64,000 nucleotides of DNA from Actinoplanes flavus. Its GTDB lineage: Bacteria; Actinomycetota; Actinomycetes; Mycobacteriales; Micromonosporaceae. A model generated the notes under the pieces. The model had not been told where the DNA came from. It did not search any database and saw nothing but the letters and a program-made list of their open reading frames with translations. The stretch lies in NCBI RefSeq assembly GCF_017592555.1, contig NZ_JAGFNS010000024.1, positions 62,001-126,000 of the forward strand, given 5' to 3'. The position numbers were made by a program, and so were the translations under genes. The first letter of the stretch is position 1. The number at the start of each line of letters is the position of its first letter. This document shows, piece by piece, positions 36,001 to 44,402 of this stretch.

Positions 36001-37167
36001 GTGCAGCGCCGGCATCAGCTGCCGCTTCCGTGTCCCGGCCACCAGCGGGCCGCCACCCGATGGCCCCAGCCAGATCCGGGCCAGATGCCAGTCCGCCCGC
36101 AGCCGCGGGTGCTCGCACGCCATGAGCTCGCGGCGCGCGTCGCCCACCGCGGCCGCCAGCTCCTGCCGTAGCCCGAGCTGCTCGTAGAGGTGCTGGGCGA
36201 ACACGGTCGCGGCGCCGTCGGTGACCGAACCGTCCCAGCCGATCACCGCGGGCACCCCGGCGCGCACCAGCCCGGTGGACAGCGAATGCGCCACCTCGCC
36301 CGGAGCCGCTCCGCCGTCATCCGGAGTGCCGGGGGAGCGATGATCCGGCCCGCCGGGCGGATGGCCGTCCGCGTCGGCTGCCGTAGCCGTCAGACAGGCC
36401 GAGACGACCATCAGGCGTGGCATCGGCGACAGCCGCCGGATCAGCTCGGCCGCGGTGACCGCCCGCCCATCGCCGACCTCGTCCTCCATCATCAGCACCG
36501 GCACCCGGGGCCCATCGGGTGACGTCCGCCAGTTGTTCACCCCGTGGCAGGACAGGTGCAGCACCGGCAGGCCACCGAGATCGGCCCACCGCGGCCCGAG
36601 CTGCTCCGGGTCGCCGGTGTCCTCCACGACCAGGTCCATCCGGGTGTCGCCGACCGCGGTCAGGATGGCGGACTCCTCCGCTTCGAAGTCGAGTTCGTGC
36701 TGGCCGCGCGGCGCCGACGCCATGAACATCAGCCCGAGCCGGAGGTCGTCCAGCGGCGGCGCGGCAGTCGGGGTCCCCAGCCGGCGGACCACCTCGAAGC
36801 GGCGCAGCCCGTCCGCGGCCAGGAATCCGTTCTGGTCGGCCAGCACCTCCCACGGCGCCCGCAGCACCGCCCACACGGCCGCCGACGGCGACTGCGGCGC
36901 CCGCACCTCGAACACCATCGGCGCGGTGGCGCGTTCCCACCGCGCGCTCACCATCTCGCCACCGCCGTCGAGCCACCCGAACAACTCCCGGCCCAGCCCC
37001 ACGAACACCGCGTCGTCCGCGCGGGCGCGTATCGCCTCCACATACCGGCCGGCCACGCCCTGGAGCAGCTCCACGTCGGCGGCGTCCAGTTTCCGGTGAC
37101 CACCCACCGGCTCGCCACCGACCAGCACCTCGAACCCGGCAGCGCCCAGAAGCAGACCAGTGATCAC
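33079..37167 (-). CDS. CHAT protease-NTPase-TPR protein (STAND-like)
   Basis: The protein is 1362 residues. A CHAT (caspase-like) domain covers about 100-375, with the catalytic pair His208 (LSCHG) and Cys258 (VVSACLTA). Then comes a P-loop NTPase module with Walker A GQGRLGKS at 436-443 and Walker B LLLIIDDLERI (Asp530-531). Residues about 948-1275 hold eight 41-residue repeats, e.g. RGDYDEALRIRREVELPVYER, encoded by 123-bp units at 33343-34326, followed by further helical repeats. This protease-switch-sensor layout resembles STAND proteins, some of which control cell death or phage defence. Activity is inferred from motifs. The TPR-like repeats are unusually uniform. Confidence 0.85.
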   Translation of the reverse strand: MITGLLLGAAGFEVLVGGEPVGGHRKLDAADVELLQGVAGRYVEAIRARADDAVFVGLGRELFGWLDGGGEMVSARWERATAPMVFEVRAPQSPSAAVWAVLRAPWEVLADQNGFLAADGLRRFEVVRRLGTPTAAPPLDDLRLGLMFMASAPRGQHELDFEAEESAILTAVGDTRMDLVVEDTGDPEQLGPRWADLGGLPVLHLSCHGVNNWRTSPDGPRVPVLMMEDEVGDGRAVTAAELIRRLSPMPRLMVVSACLTATAADADGHPPGGPDHRSPGTPDDGGAAPGEVAHSLSTGLVRAGVPAVIGWDGSVTDGAATVFAQHLYEQLGLRQELAAAVGDARRELMACEHPRLRADWHLARIWLGPSGGGPLVAGTRKRQLMPALHGTKTFLDLKRRHVPVATAEMFVGRRREMRRALRVLRGGDRAGVLLHGQGRLGKSSLAARLADRFTDHAVAVVFGDYTAMGVLDAIATAVEDNPAARSLIEKRRAEVRDQPEALRWVLVDLLSGPCAQTGEDLQRPLLLIIDDLERILESRPDAPHQVAAGYAPVLTAVLHAFDPGRSDSRVVLTSRFVFTLDGLHQRLEPVQLAPLSEVAQQKLAVRQRAVPPEQVRESRAGLAARAVAVSRGNPGLQDLIALRLVYSPQVDPARAELAVTEIESYLDRGDLPADTEVRAFVENLALDALIEQAGPAHIALLRALTLFELPMPAPVVDRLQTRTAGSVGRLRDLGLVDTFPDAHLQGETATAVNALAAGRLTPLTATERTEIATEVVPVLLAAWGGPEGQPHWGPDLDVQLTRLALLADDPATIALCAAYAVQALLAGPAAKALALGQQAIGVLERHSLPVPLLLLRRAAEAAQTSGDGDTAAAFFDRATTEASRAGTAADPLDQARIKAEHAYFLTTRGELERAEQLLYQARDMFTVGGSEREVALVWGRIADLRYRRGDYDEALRIYQEVELPVYERIGDARSAASTWGNIANIVLRRGDYDEALRIRKDVALPVYERLGDTRFIALTWGTIADIRYDQGEYDEALRIREEVELPVYERLGDTHAIALTWGTIADIRYRRGDYEESLRIRHEIELPAYERIGDTRSTAITWGKIADIRFQRGDYDEALRIRREKQLPVYERIGDTHSAAVTWGKITDILQQRGDYDEALRIHHEIELPAYERLGDIRETAITWGKIADIRYDRGDYDEALRIRREVELPVYERIGDTRSIAITWGQVADILRQRGDHDEALRIRQEKVLPAAERLNDLDGIANVNWGIAEIYLDRQEFEAAAPYLIKAYQILDHLQRPDGLALVGNVLGQLLIAYGERDTARTVLEKSLAAARKIGNTSLVDHVRGLLDRIGAGAEADPGA
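33343..34326 (-). repeat. Eight 123-bp coding repeats in the CHAT-TPR gene
   Basis: The eight in-frame units differ from each other by only a few residues, most of them at the two ends of the TWGKIADI and ELPVYER blocks. Each encodes 41 residues, longer than the classic 34-residue TPR and close to kinesin-light-chain-type repeats. Low divergence suggests recent expansion or gene conversion, and copy number may vary between strains. Confidence 0.9.
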
Positions 37168-37273
37168 CCGCCCGACCTCCTCACCCTCGTCACCACTACC
37201 TGGCGGACAGGAGCGGATCAGTCGATGAGTCCGTGCCCGGCTCAGCCCGGCGACGCTGGATGACGGGAAAGGA

Positions 37274-37304
37274 TTGGACGAGATGACGTTCGGGCGGGTA
37301 ACTT
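37274..37304 (+). promoter_or_regulatory. Candidate promoter of the leader ORF and monooxygenase gene
   Basis: TTGGAC at 37274-37279 and TAACTT at 37299-37304 are separated by 19 bases, slightly wider than the ideal spacing. A start near 37311 would leave a leader of about 30 bases before the short ORF. Confidence 0.35.
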
Positions 37305-37341
37305 GCTGCTGCCCGTGACACCGCCCGAGGAGGTGAGACCC

Positions 37342-37395
37342 ATGAACGCTGTATCGCTGTGGGTGCTCCCCCTGCCGTCACGGTCGGGCGATTGA
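37342..37395 (+). CDS. Putative 17-residue leader peptide
   Basis: The ORF encodes MNAVSLWVLPLPSRSGD and stops 49 bases before the monooxygenase ATG. AGGAGGTGA at 37328-37336, five bases before the ATG, is the strongest ribosome site in the window. The peptide has no homologue I can name. Antibiotic-inactivating and resistance genes often have short leader ORFs that control expression by attenuation; the nearby monooxygenase makes this plausible but it is inference. Confidence 0.55.
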   Translation: MNAVSLWVLPLPSRSGD

Positions 37396-37444
37396 CGTAG
37401 GTGTCGCCGGGAGCGCCGCGAAGGCACTCCGGAAAGGCACCACC

Positions 37445-38878
37445 ATGCTGGAATTCGATGTGATCATCGCCGGTTGCGGGCCGGCCGGCGCGATGCTCGC
37501 CGCCGAACTGCGACTGCACGACGTGCGGGTTCTCGTCCTGGAGAAGGAGACCGAGCCCGCCTCGTTCGTCCGTATCGTCGGTCTGCACATCCGCAGTCTC
37601 GAACTGCTGGCGATGCGCGGCCTGCTCGACCGCATTCTCGAACACGGGCGCCGGCGCCCGGCCGCCGGCTTCTTCGCCGCGATCGACAAACCACAACCCC
37701 AGAACCTCGATTCCGGGTACGCCTACCTGCTCGGCATTCCCCATCCGGTGATCGTCCGCCTGCTGGAGGAACACGCGATCGCGTCGGGCGCGCAGGTCCG
37801 GCGCGGCTGCGCGGTGACCGGATTCGAGCAGGACGACGAGGGCGTGACCGTCGAACTGGCCGACGGGGCGAGGGTGCGTGCCCGCTATCTCGTCGGGTGC
37901 GACGGCGGCCGCAGCACGGTGCGAAAACTGCTCGGTGTCGGCTTCCCCGGCGAGGCCGCACGCAACGAGACGCTGATGGGCGAGATGAGGGTGACCGCCC
38001 CGCCGGAGGAGATCGCCGCCCGGGTGGCCGAGATCAGCGTGACCGAACGGCGTTTCAGCCTCCGGCCGGCCGGCAATGGCGTCTACGGCGTCGTGATCCC
38101 GGTCGAAGGTGTCACCGATCGTGCCGAGCCACCCACCCTCGACGATTTCCGGCGGCAGTTGAGAATCGTCGCGGGAACCGATTTCGGGGTGCATTCCCCA
38201 CGCTGGATGTCCCGTTTCGGCGATGCCACCCGGCTGGCCGAGAGCTACCGGGTGGGGCGGGTGCTGCTGGCCGGCGACGCGGCCCACATTCATCCGCCGA
38301 TCGGCGGCCAGGGTCTCAATCTGGGTGTGCAGGACGCGTTCAACCTGGGCTGGAAACTGGCCGCGCAGATTCGTGGCTGGGCGCCGGGCGCACTGCTCGA
38401 CACCTACCAGGCCGAACGTCGCCCGGTCGCCGCCGGCGTGCTGGACAACACTCGCGCCCAGACGGCGTTGCTGTCCTCCGAACCGGGTGCTCAGGCCGTA
38501 CGGAAACTGTTTTCCGAATTGATGGATCTCGACGAGGTGAATCGGTTTCTGATCGGGAGGATCGCCGGGATCGACATCCGGTACGACGTCGGTGCGGGCC
38601 CCGATCTGCTCGGCCGGCGCATGCCCGACGTCGAGGTGAAGCAGGGTCGGCTCTACGGTCTGCTGCACCGCGGCCGTGGCCTGCTGCTGGACCGCACCGA
38701 GCGCCTGACCGCCGGCGGCTGGACGGGCCGGGTCGATCATCTCGCGGATCCCACCGCGGCCCTGGACGTGCCCGGTGTCCTGCTGCGCCCGGACGGGCAC
38801 GTCGTCTGGATCGGCGATGACCAACGGGATCTGGACAAGCAGTTGGCCCGCTGGTTCGGCCAGCCGATCGCCGGCTGA
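37445..38878 (+). CDS. FAD-dependent monooxygenase, rifampicin monooxygenase (Rox)-like
   Basis: The 477-residue protein has the FAD motif VIIAGCGPAGAMLAAEL (GxGxxA), the DG motif YLVGCDGGRSTVR and the second FAD motif VLLAGDAAHIHPPIGGQGLNLG of class A aromatic monooxygenases. A C-terminal thioredoxin-like part ends VLLRPDGHVVWIG. The whole sequence recalls Streptomyces/Nocardia Rox, which hydroxylates rifamycins, but many relatives act on polyketides or other aromatics. GAAAGG lies before the ATG, and the leader ORF precedes it. No biosynthetic partner is adjacent. Confidence 0.85.
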   Translation: MLEFDVIIAGCGPAGAMLAAELRLHDVRVLVLEKETEPASFVRIVGLHIRSLELLAMRGLLDRILEHGRRRPAAGFFAAIDKPQPQNLDSGYAYLLGIPHPVIVRLLEEHAIASGAQVRRGCAVTGFEQDDEGVTVELADGARVRARYLVGCDGGRSTVRKLLGVGFPGEAARNETLMGEMRVTAPPEEIAARVAEISVTERRFSLRPAGNGVYGVVIPVEGVTDRAEPPTLDDFRRQLRIVAGTDFGVHSPRWMSRFGDATRLAESYRVGRVLLAGDAAHIHPPIGGQGLNLGVQDAFNLGWKLAAQIRGWAPGALLDTYQAERRPVAAGVLDNTRAQTALLSSEPGAQAVRKLFSELMDLDEVNRFLIGRIAGIDIRYDVGAGPDLLGRRMPDVEVKQGRLYGLLHRGRGLLLDRTERLTAGGWTGRVDHLADPTAALDVPGVLLRPDGHVVWIGDDQRDLDKQLARWFGQPIAG

Positions 38879-39184
38879 GAGGCCGGCCACGACGGACCGA
38901 GCCGTGGGGCGAGCAGGCGCAACGCTCGCCGCACGGCCGGTCCGACGGCGGCGGTCCCGGGCGCCGTCGGGACCACGCCGTAGATCATGCGGTGGGCGAG
39001 AAGCACGCCGTCGACGGTGATCCGGCCGTCGACCAGTCCGGCCGCCTGGGCCGATGGCAGCGCGGCTCGGACCAGGGCCGGCCCGGCACATGGCCCGCGG
39101 GGGAAATTACACCCTTTCGGGTGAGTGACGTCATGTGACACATTGGCCTGGCACAGGGCGGAACAGCGGGGGGATCGGTACGAC
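38879..39184. other. Intergenic region without a supported gene
   Basis: A GC-rich imperfect hairpin near 38941-38972 (TCCGACGGCG paired with CGCCGTCGGGA) may terminate the monooxygenase gene. CACCC-TTTC-GGGTG at 39110-39123 is a small hairpin, and TGACGTCA is at 39126-39133. A minus-strand stretch at about 38880-39080 looks codon-like but has no start or family match; it might be a gene remnant. Confidence 0.4.
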
Positions 39185-40672
39185 ATGGCGGTTTCACGAC
39201 AACGACGCCGACTGCGCCGGGCGCTGTCCGCGGCGACGATCGCCGCGGCGGTGCTGTCCCCGGCGGCGCCGGCGTGGGCCGCCCCCGGTTACCCCGCGCT
39301 GGCCCCGTGCGGGCCGGGTGCGGCCACGGCGGCCGACGACGCGATCGCCACCCAGCTGAAACCACTGATGAACGGCCGCCGGCTCGGGTCCGCGGTGACC
39401 GGCGTCCGGATCGCCTGCGCCCGCGTGATCGTCGCCACCGTCCAGTCCCGAGGGCTGGGCCAGCGCGCCGCCGTCATCGCTGTCACCACCGCGATCGCCG
39501 AGAGCACGCTGAACAACCACGCCGTCGCCTACGACCACGACAGTCTCGGGCTGTTCCAGCAGCGGCCCTCGCAAGGGTGGGGCAAGCCCGCGCAGGTGGT
39601 GGACCCGATCTACGCCACCAACGCGTTCCTCAACGCCATGCTGCGCAAACACCCGGGCGGCAGCTGGATGACCGGCGACATCGGAGCGATCTGCCAGCGT
39701 GTGCAGGGCTCGGCGCTGCCGCTGGCGTACGCACCGGAGGCCCACGACGCGCAGCTCATCGTCGCGCGATTGTGGACCGAGCCGGGTCCGGCGGCCACAC
39801 CGCAGCCGACCGCGCCGTCCGGCCCGTACCAGAAGGCGCTCGCCGCGGCGGGCACCCAGCTGGGCGCTCTCGCCGGGCGGCACGAACTCGCGCTGGCCGA
39901 CTGGAACGGCGACAACCGGCCTGACCTGTTCGTCGTCGAGGGCACCGAAACGGCCAGCGGCAAGACCGAGATCCGCATCATGGACGGCGCCGCCAACTTC
40001 GCGGCCCTGCTGCTGACCAGGGCGACCACGCTCGACGCGACCGACAACCGGCAGGCCTACGCGATCGCCGACGTCAACGGCGACAAACGGCCGGATCTCG
40101 TCGTGGTGCAGCGTTTCTTCACCTCGAGCGGCAACACCGAGGTCACCGTCCTCGACGGGGCGTCGGCCTTCCGGCAGCAACTGCTCCATTCCGGTACGCC
40201 GCTGCCCGCCACCGACGAGCGCTACCGGTTCGCCGTGACTGACTGGAACGGTGACGCCCACCCGGATCTCGTCGTCACCCAGACCTCCGGCACCGCCGGC
40301 AACCGGATGGAGGTCGAGGTTCTCGACGGGGCGGCGAACTTCCAGCGGCACCTGGCCCCGAAGATCGTCACCCCGGAGCCCGCGAACCCCGACCACCGAG
40401 TGGCCGTGACCGACTTCAACAACGACCGGCGGCCCGACCTGGTGATCATCGAGACGTCCGGCAAGGCCGACGGCAAGACCCGGCTGCGCGTGCTCGACGG
40501 GGCGGCCGGCCTCCAGCGCACGCTGGTCAAGGCCGACACGGCTCCGGGCATCACCCACCACCTCGAGCTGCTGATCACCGAGTGGAACGGCGACCACCGC
40601 CCCGACCTGATGCTGGTACAGGAGAACGGCACTGCCAGCGGCCGCACCGAAATGGTCGTTCTCGGCGGTTAG
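39185..40672 (+). CDS. Secreted protein with lysozyme-like domain and FG-GAP repeats
   Basis: The 495-residue protein has a signal peptide of about 33 residues (ending AWAAP). Residues about 60-200 match a small actinobacterial lytic-transglycosylase-like domain (SLGLFQQRPSQGWG, DPIYATNAFLNAM). From about 210 on, five FG-GAP/VCBS-like repeats recur (WNGDAHPDLVVTQ, FNNDRRPDLVIIE, WNGDHRPDLMLVQ), each ending in a LDGAA segment. Such repeats form a propeller that binds calcium or carbohydrates. It probably acts on or sticks to the cell wall. Confidence 0.78.
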   Translation: MAVSRQRRRLRRALSAATIAAAVLSPAAPAWAAPGYPALAPCGPGAATAADDAIATQLKPLMNGRRLGSAVTGVRIACARVIVATVQSRGLGQRAAVIAVTTAIAESTLNNHAVAYDHDSLGLFQQRPSQGWGKPAQVVDPIYATNAFLNAMLRKHPGGSWMTGDIGAICQRVQGSALPLAYAPEAHDAQLIVARLWTEPGPAATPQPTAPSGPYQKALAAAGTQLGALAGRHELALADWNGDNRPDLFVVEGTETASGKTEIRIMDGAANFAALLLTRATTLDATDNRQAYAIADVNGDKRPDLVVVQRFFTSSGNTEVTVLDGASAFRQQLLHSGTPLPATDERYRFAVTDWNGDAHPDLVVTQTSGTAGNRMEVEVLDGAANFQRHLAPKIVTPEPANPDHRVAVTDFNNDRRPDLVIIETSGKADGKTRLRVLDGAAGLQRTLVKADTAPGITHHLELLITEWNGDHRPDLMLVQENGTASGRTEMVVLGG

Positions 40673-40680
40673 CTCCCGCC

Positions 40681-40701
40681 GATCGCCGATCGCCGATCGC
40701 C
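40681..40701 (+). repeat. Short tandem repeat, three 7-bp units
   Basis: GATCGCC is repeated three times in a row just after the FG-GAP stop, followed by a GATACGG variant. It is probably a slippage tract. Confidence 0.7.
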
Positions 40702-40810
40702 GATACGGCGGACGGTCGCCTGTTCCGTCTGGACCGTCCGTCCGGGCGGCGCGGCCTCGCCGCCGGGTCCGACCCACCCCACCGCGACCGGCGCAACGGC
40801 CGGAAGCGGG

Positions 40811-41036
40811 CAACCGCGTGCCGGGAGCGGGTCACCGCGGCCATCCATCTCCCGTGATCGGCGTAACGGTTGGCAGTGGGCTACCGCGTGCCGGGAGCGG
40901 GTCACCGCGGCCATCCATCTCCCGTGATCGGCGCAATGGCTGGCAGTGGGCTACCGCGTGCCGGGAGCGGGTCACGGCGGCCATCCATCTCCCGTGATCG
41001 GCGTAACGGTTGGCAGTGGGCTACCGCGTGCCGGGA
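40811..41036 (+). repeat. 70-bp tandem repeat, about 3.2 copies
   Basis: Units begin at 40811, 40881 and 40951, with a partial fourth at 41021. Each runs from a CWACCGCGTG start to TGGCAGTGGG. Copies differ at only one to four positions in 70. A degenerate relict precedes copy 1. There are no spacers or protein-coding frames that keep a phase, so it is a minisatellite-like element in non-coding DNA. Confidence 0.92.
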
Positions 41037-41238
41037 ACGCGCCACCGTAACCACCCGCGCGGGGCGACCGGGGGCACACGCCGGGGTGGCCCACCGATCT
41101 ACGCCCGGCGGGGGCGGCACAGGCTGGACCCGGCAGCCAGCCTGTGCCGAACAGGCCGGACTATCCGAATAGGGCAGGACTGCCGTTGCGCGTACCAATG
41201 AGGAAGGTTCTCTGCTTCGGAGAAGGAGCGCCCACCGG

Positions 41239-42693
41239 TCAGGAGATGGCGACGTCGTCGTAGTAGACGGTTCCGGTGTTGTCGCCGGATTTCAGGTGCA
41301 GCTGGACGCTGGTGGCCGAGGCCGGGGCGACGGCGTCCACGGACAGTCTGGTCCAGCCGGTGTTGCCGACGGGCAGCCGGTTGGAGGTGTTCTGGCTGAT
41401 CCATGTGCCGTTGATGTCGAACCAGCTCAGCGCGATCTCGGTGATCCCGGTGGCGGAGACGCCGCGAGCGTACGCCTCGGCGTGCCAGGGACGGCCGCCC
41501 TGGACCGGGGTGATCGGCGAGGTCAGGAGGGAGGGCAGGTTGCTGCCGTTGCGGGTGGTCGCGGAGAACCGGGCCGACCTGGCGCCGGTGCGCGGCGACT
41601 CGGTGGTGATCACGGCGGTGCCGGCCGTGGGCTGGTAGTTGCGCCACGGGGAGTCGATCGCGGCGGCTTCGAAGCCCAGGTTGAGGATGCTGGTGGGGGT
41701 GGCGCCGGTGGTCCACGCGGTGCCGGTGACCGAGGCGCTGATCTTCGGGGTGGTGTCGGTGCGGTAGAGGCCGAATTTGTACTGGGCGGGCATGGCGGAC
41801 ACTGCCGAGTTCGGTGGGATCGCGCCAGGGGCGAAGTCGTTGAGCGTCCACGGCGCCACCGAGCCGACGCCCGCCTCGCCGGCCGCGCGGAAGACCCGGG
41901 CCAGGTAGGCGGCCTGTTCGCCGTCGGTGCCGGAGTGGGTGCTGGCGCCGGTCTCGCCGATGACGACCGGGTCGGGGGCGACGGCGGTCTGGGCTCGGCG
42001 GATCTCGGCCAGGGCCCGTTCCGAGGCGCCGTAGAAGTGGTAGTCGTAGTAGTCCAGCGGTGTGGTGGCCAGCTGCGACTTGATACTGGCCAGGCCGGGG
42101 GCGCCGGTGCCGCCGTCGACGGACAGGGTGAGTGGCATGGCCGGGGCGGTGCCGCGGATCGCCGGGATGACCTGGCGTACCCAGGCGACCGCGGCGGCGT
42201 CGCCTGGCGGGAATTCGTTCTTCACCTCGACGGCGATGACCCGTGGGTCGTCGGCGTACGGCGCCAGCAGAGTCTGCGCCCAGGTGATGCTGCCGGCCGT
42301 GTCGGAGTAGCCGGACCACCAGTCGAACAGGGTGAGTTTGACGGTCAGGCCGCGCGCCTGGGCGATGCCGATGAACTGGCTGAGCTTCTGGGCGTACGCG
42401 GGAGCCGGGGTGGGATATCCGAAGGTCTGCGGGAAGACGATGGCGCGGACGTTCGTCGCGCCGAGCGCGGCGGCCCTGACGAGATCGCTGTCGATGCGCG
42501 CCGGGTCGAAGGTGGTCCACATGAACGTCCATCCGGCGTTCGACGGGTAGTAGTTGATCGTCTTCGCGGCCTGGACCGCGGACATCCGGCTCGCCAGGGT
42601 CGGCGGCGTGGCGTGGGCTGGTGTGGCCGGCAGTGCCGGGCTCAGCAGCAGGGCGCCGGCCAGGACGGCGGCGCGGAGGCGGAAATGACGCAT
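41239..42693 (-). CDS. Secreted glycoside hydrolase (GH5-like TIM barrel) with C-terminal binding domain
   Basis: The 484-residue protein has a signal peptide of about 26 residues (ending AHA). A TIM barrel covers about 35-315, with FPQTFGYPTPAP, VEVKNEFPPGD (probable acid/base Glu) and VVIGETGAST (probable nucleophile Glu), the pattern of clan-A glycoside hydrolases. A jelly-roll carbohydrate-binding module covers about 345-484 (LGFEAAAIDSPWRNY, WFDINGTWISQN). The substrate is not evident. It is alone in its orientation. Confidence 0.8.
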   Translation of the reverse strand: MRHFRLRAAVLAGALLLSPALPATPAHATPPTLASRMSAVQAAKTINYYPSNAGWTFMWTTFDPARIDSDLVRAAALGATNVRAIVFPQTFGYPTPAPAYAQKLSQFIGIAQARGLTVKLTLFDWWSGYSDTAGSITWAQTLLAPYADDPRVIAVEVKNEFPPGDAAAVAWVRQVIPAIRGTAPAMPLTLSVDGGTGAPGLASIKSQLATTPLDYYDYHFYGASERALAEIRRAQTAVAPDPVVIGETGASTHSGTDGEQAAYLARVFRAAGEAGVGSVAPWTLNDFAPGAIPPNSAVSAMPAQYKFGLYRTDTTPKISASVTGTAWTTGATPTSILNLGFEAAAIDSPWRNYQPTAGTAVITTESPRTGARSARFSATTRNGSNLPSLLTSPITPVQGGRPWHAEAYARGVSATGITEIALSWFDINGTWISQNTSNRLPVGNTGWTRLSVDAVAPASATSVQLHLKSGDNTGTVYYDDVAIS

Positions 42694-42847
42694 GGGGGGG
42701 ACCGGGCCTTTCGCGGGATTCGCCTTTTCGGAGGGGGTCTTCAGGCGAAGGTAGGTCCGGTCCGGACGGTCGGCAACGATTCCCGTGTGCCATTCGAGGG
42801 GTGGCTGTTTAGGCTGGTCAGGGGGGAGGGTGGTGTCGCTTATGATG

Positions 42848-42877
42848 CAATTGTTCCCATTTACTGAATGGTAATTG
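42848..42877. other. AT-rich nested inverted repeat
   Basis: CAATT (42848-42852) pairs with AATTG (42873-42877) and CCATT (42857-42861) with AATGG (42867-42871). This is one of the few AT-rich spots in the window. It lies 35 bases beyond the antiporter stop and upstream of the glycoside hydrolase. It could be an operator, a promoter region or part of a terminator. Confidence 0.4.
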
Positions 42878-42911
42878 ATCCCCGGACAAGGGTCGAAATA
42901 ATGGTGGAGGG

Positions 42912-44402
42912 CTATGTGGACGCGCTATTCGGATCAGCGCCCGCCTCCGCCGCGGTGGGCACCTTGAAGCCGATGAACCCGTAGAGCACGTCGAGGACCG
43001 GGCTGAGGATGTTGAAGAAGCAGTAGGGCAGGTAGTCGCCGGTGGCCACCCCGAGCACCCCGGCGGTGTACGCCCCACTGGTGTTCCACGGCACCAGCAC
43101 CGCCGTGACCGTGCCGGCGTCCTCCACCGCGCGCGCCAGGGTCTGCGGCGCCAGGCCCCGCCGGGCGAACTCGTCGCGGAACATGCGGCTCGGCAGGACG
43201 TCGGCGACGTACACGTCACCGGCCACCACGTTGAGCCCGATCCCGGTGCCGTTGACGGCCAGGATCAGCGTGCCGCGCCGTTTCGCCCGCGTGACGACCG
43301 GTGTGATGAGCCGGCGCAGGAAGCCGGCGTATTCCATGACCGCCGCGAAGGAGAGGGCGCCGAGAATCAGCCAGACCGTGGTCAGCATGCTCACCATGCC
43401 GCCGCGGGTGAACAGCTCGTCGATGACCGGCTGCCCGGACCGGCAGACGAATCCGCTCGCCATCGCCGAGAAGACGGCCTTCGTGCCGGTGGCGACGGGG
43501 CCGAGGCCGGGCTCGCCGACGAACGCGGTCACCGCGGAGTGCTGGGTGACGGTCGCGAGGACGCCGGCGAACAGCGCCGATCCCATCAGCGCGAGAAACG
43601 GCGGGATCTGCTTCACGGTGAAGACCAGCAACAGCAGCATGGGCAGCAGGTTGAGCACGGAGAGGTGGAAGACGCCGCCGAGCGCCTGCTGAGCGGCCTC
43701 GGTGTCGATCTGTCCCTCGGGCCGCGCGTTCGCGCCCATCACGAAGAAGATGATCAGGCTGATCGCCAGCGCCGGGCCCGATGTCCAGAACACGTTGCGG
43801 ATGTGCCGGCCGACCGTCAGGCCGCGCCCGACGAGTTTCGGCACCAGGATCGTCGTCTCGGACAGCGGGGTCATCTTGTCGCCGAAGTACGCCCCGCAGA
43901 TCACCGCGCCGGCGGTCACCTCGACCGGCAGCCCCATCACCTTCGACATCGCCACGAACGCGACGCCGAGGGTGCCGGCCGTGGTCCACGAACTGCCGGT
44001 GACCAGGCCGACGGCGGCGCACACGACAGCGGTGGTGAGGTAGAACCAGGCCGGGCTCATCAGGCTGATGCCGACGTCCACGACACTGGGGATGGTGCCG
44101 GCCATGTTCCAGGTGCCGATCAGCGCGCCGATCGCGAGCAGCATGAAGATCGGTCCCATGGCGGTGGTGACGCCACCGATCGCCGCGTCGGCCACGGACG
44201 CCATCGAGAAGCCGTTCTTCAGCGCCATCAGGGCGGCGAACGCCGCGCTCAGCAGCAGGGCCACCTGCAACGGCCCGTCCATCGCGCCCGCGCCGAACAG
44301 GATGATGCTGGTCGCGAGCAGGACGACGAGGACGACGACCGGCAGCACCGCGTCGAGCATCGTCGGCGGCCGGCCCCCACCCGGTGGCGGTTGATCAGTC
44401 AT
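42912..44402 (-). CDS. nhaC: NhaC-family Na+/H+ antiporter
   Basis: The 496-residue protein has about 12 membrane segments. NhaC-type signatures include ALMALKNGFS, VTGSSWTTAGTLGVAFVAMS and AYFGDKMTPLSETT. NhaC proteins exchange Na+ for H+, and some members transport lactate/malate instead. It is divergent from the exopolysaccharide aminotransferase gene. Confidence 0.88.
   Translation of the reverse strand: MTDQPPPGGGRPPTMLDAVLPVVVLVVLLATSIILFGAGAMDGPLQVALLLSAAFAALMALKNGFSMASVADAAIGGVTTAMGPIFMLLAIGALIGTWNMAGTIPSVVDVGISLMSPAWFYLTTAVVCAAVGLVTGSSWTTAGTLGVAFVAMSKVMGLPVEVTAGAVICGAYFGDKMTPLSETTILVPKLVGRGLTVGRHIRNVFWTSGPALAISLIIFFVMGANARPEGQIDTEAAQQALGGVFHLSVLNLLPMLLLLVFTVKQIPPFLALMGSALFAGVLATVTQHSAVTAFVGEPGLGPVATGTKAVFSAMASGFVCRSGQPVIDELFTRGGMVSMLTTVWLILGALSFAAVMEYAGFLRRLITPVVTRAKRRGTLILAVNGTGIGLNVVAGDVYVADVLPSRMFRDEFARRGLAPQTLARAVEDAGTVTAVLVPWNTSGAYTAGVLGVATGDYLPYCFFNILSPVLDVLYGFIGFKVPTAAEAGADPNSAST

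Larger units (their letters stand above)
40673..41238. other. Non-coding region of 566 bases with repeats
   Basis: The gap between the convergent FG-GAP and glycoside hydrolase genes contains a 7-bp triplicated unit, a 70-bp tandem repeat block (separate entries) and otherwise unremarkable GC-rich sequence. I found no gene in it. No promoter is needed here because both neighbours end in this gap. Confidence 0.7.

Noticed and set aside
40811..41036. CRISPR-like array
   Set aside because: The 70-bp units are directly adjacent with no unique spacers, and no cas genes are near.
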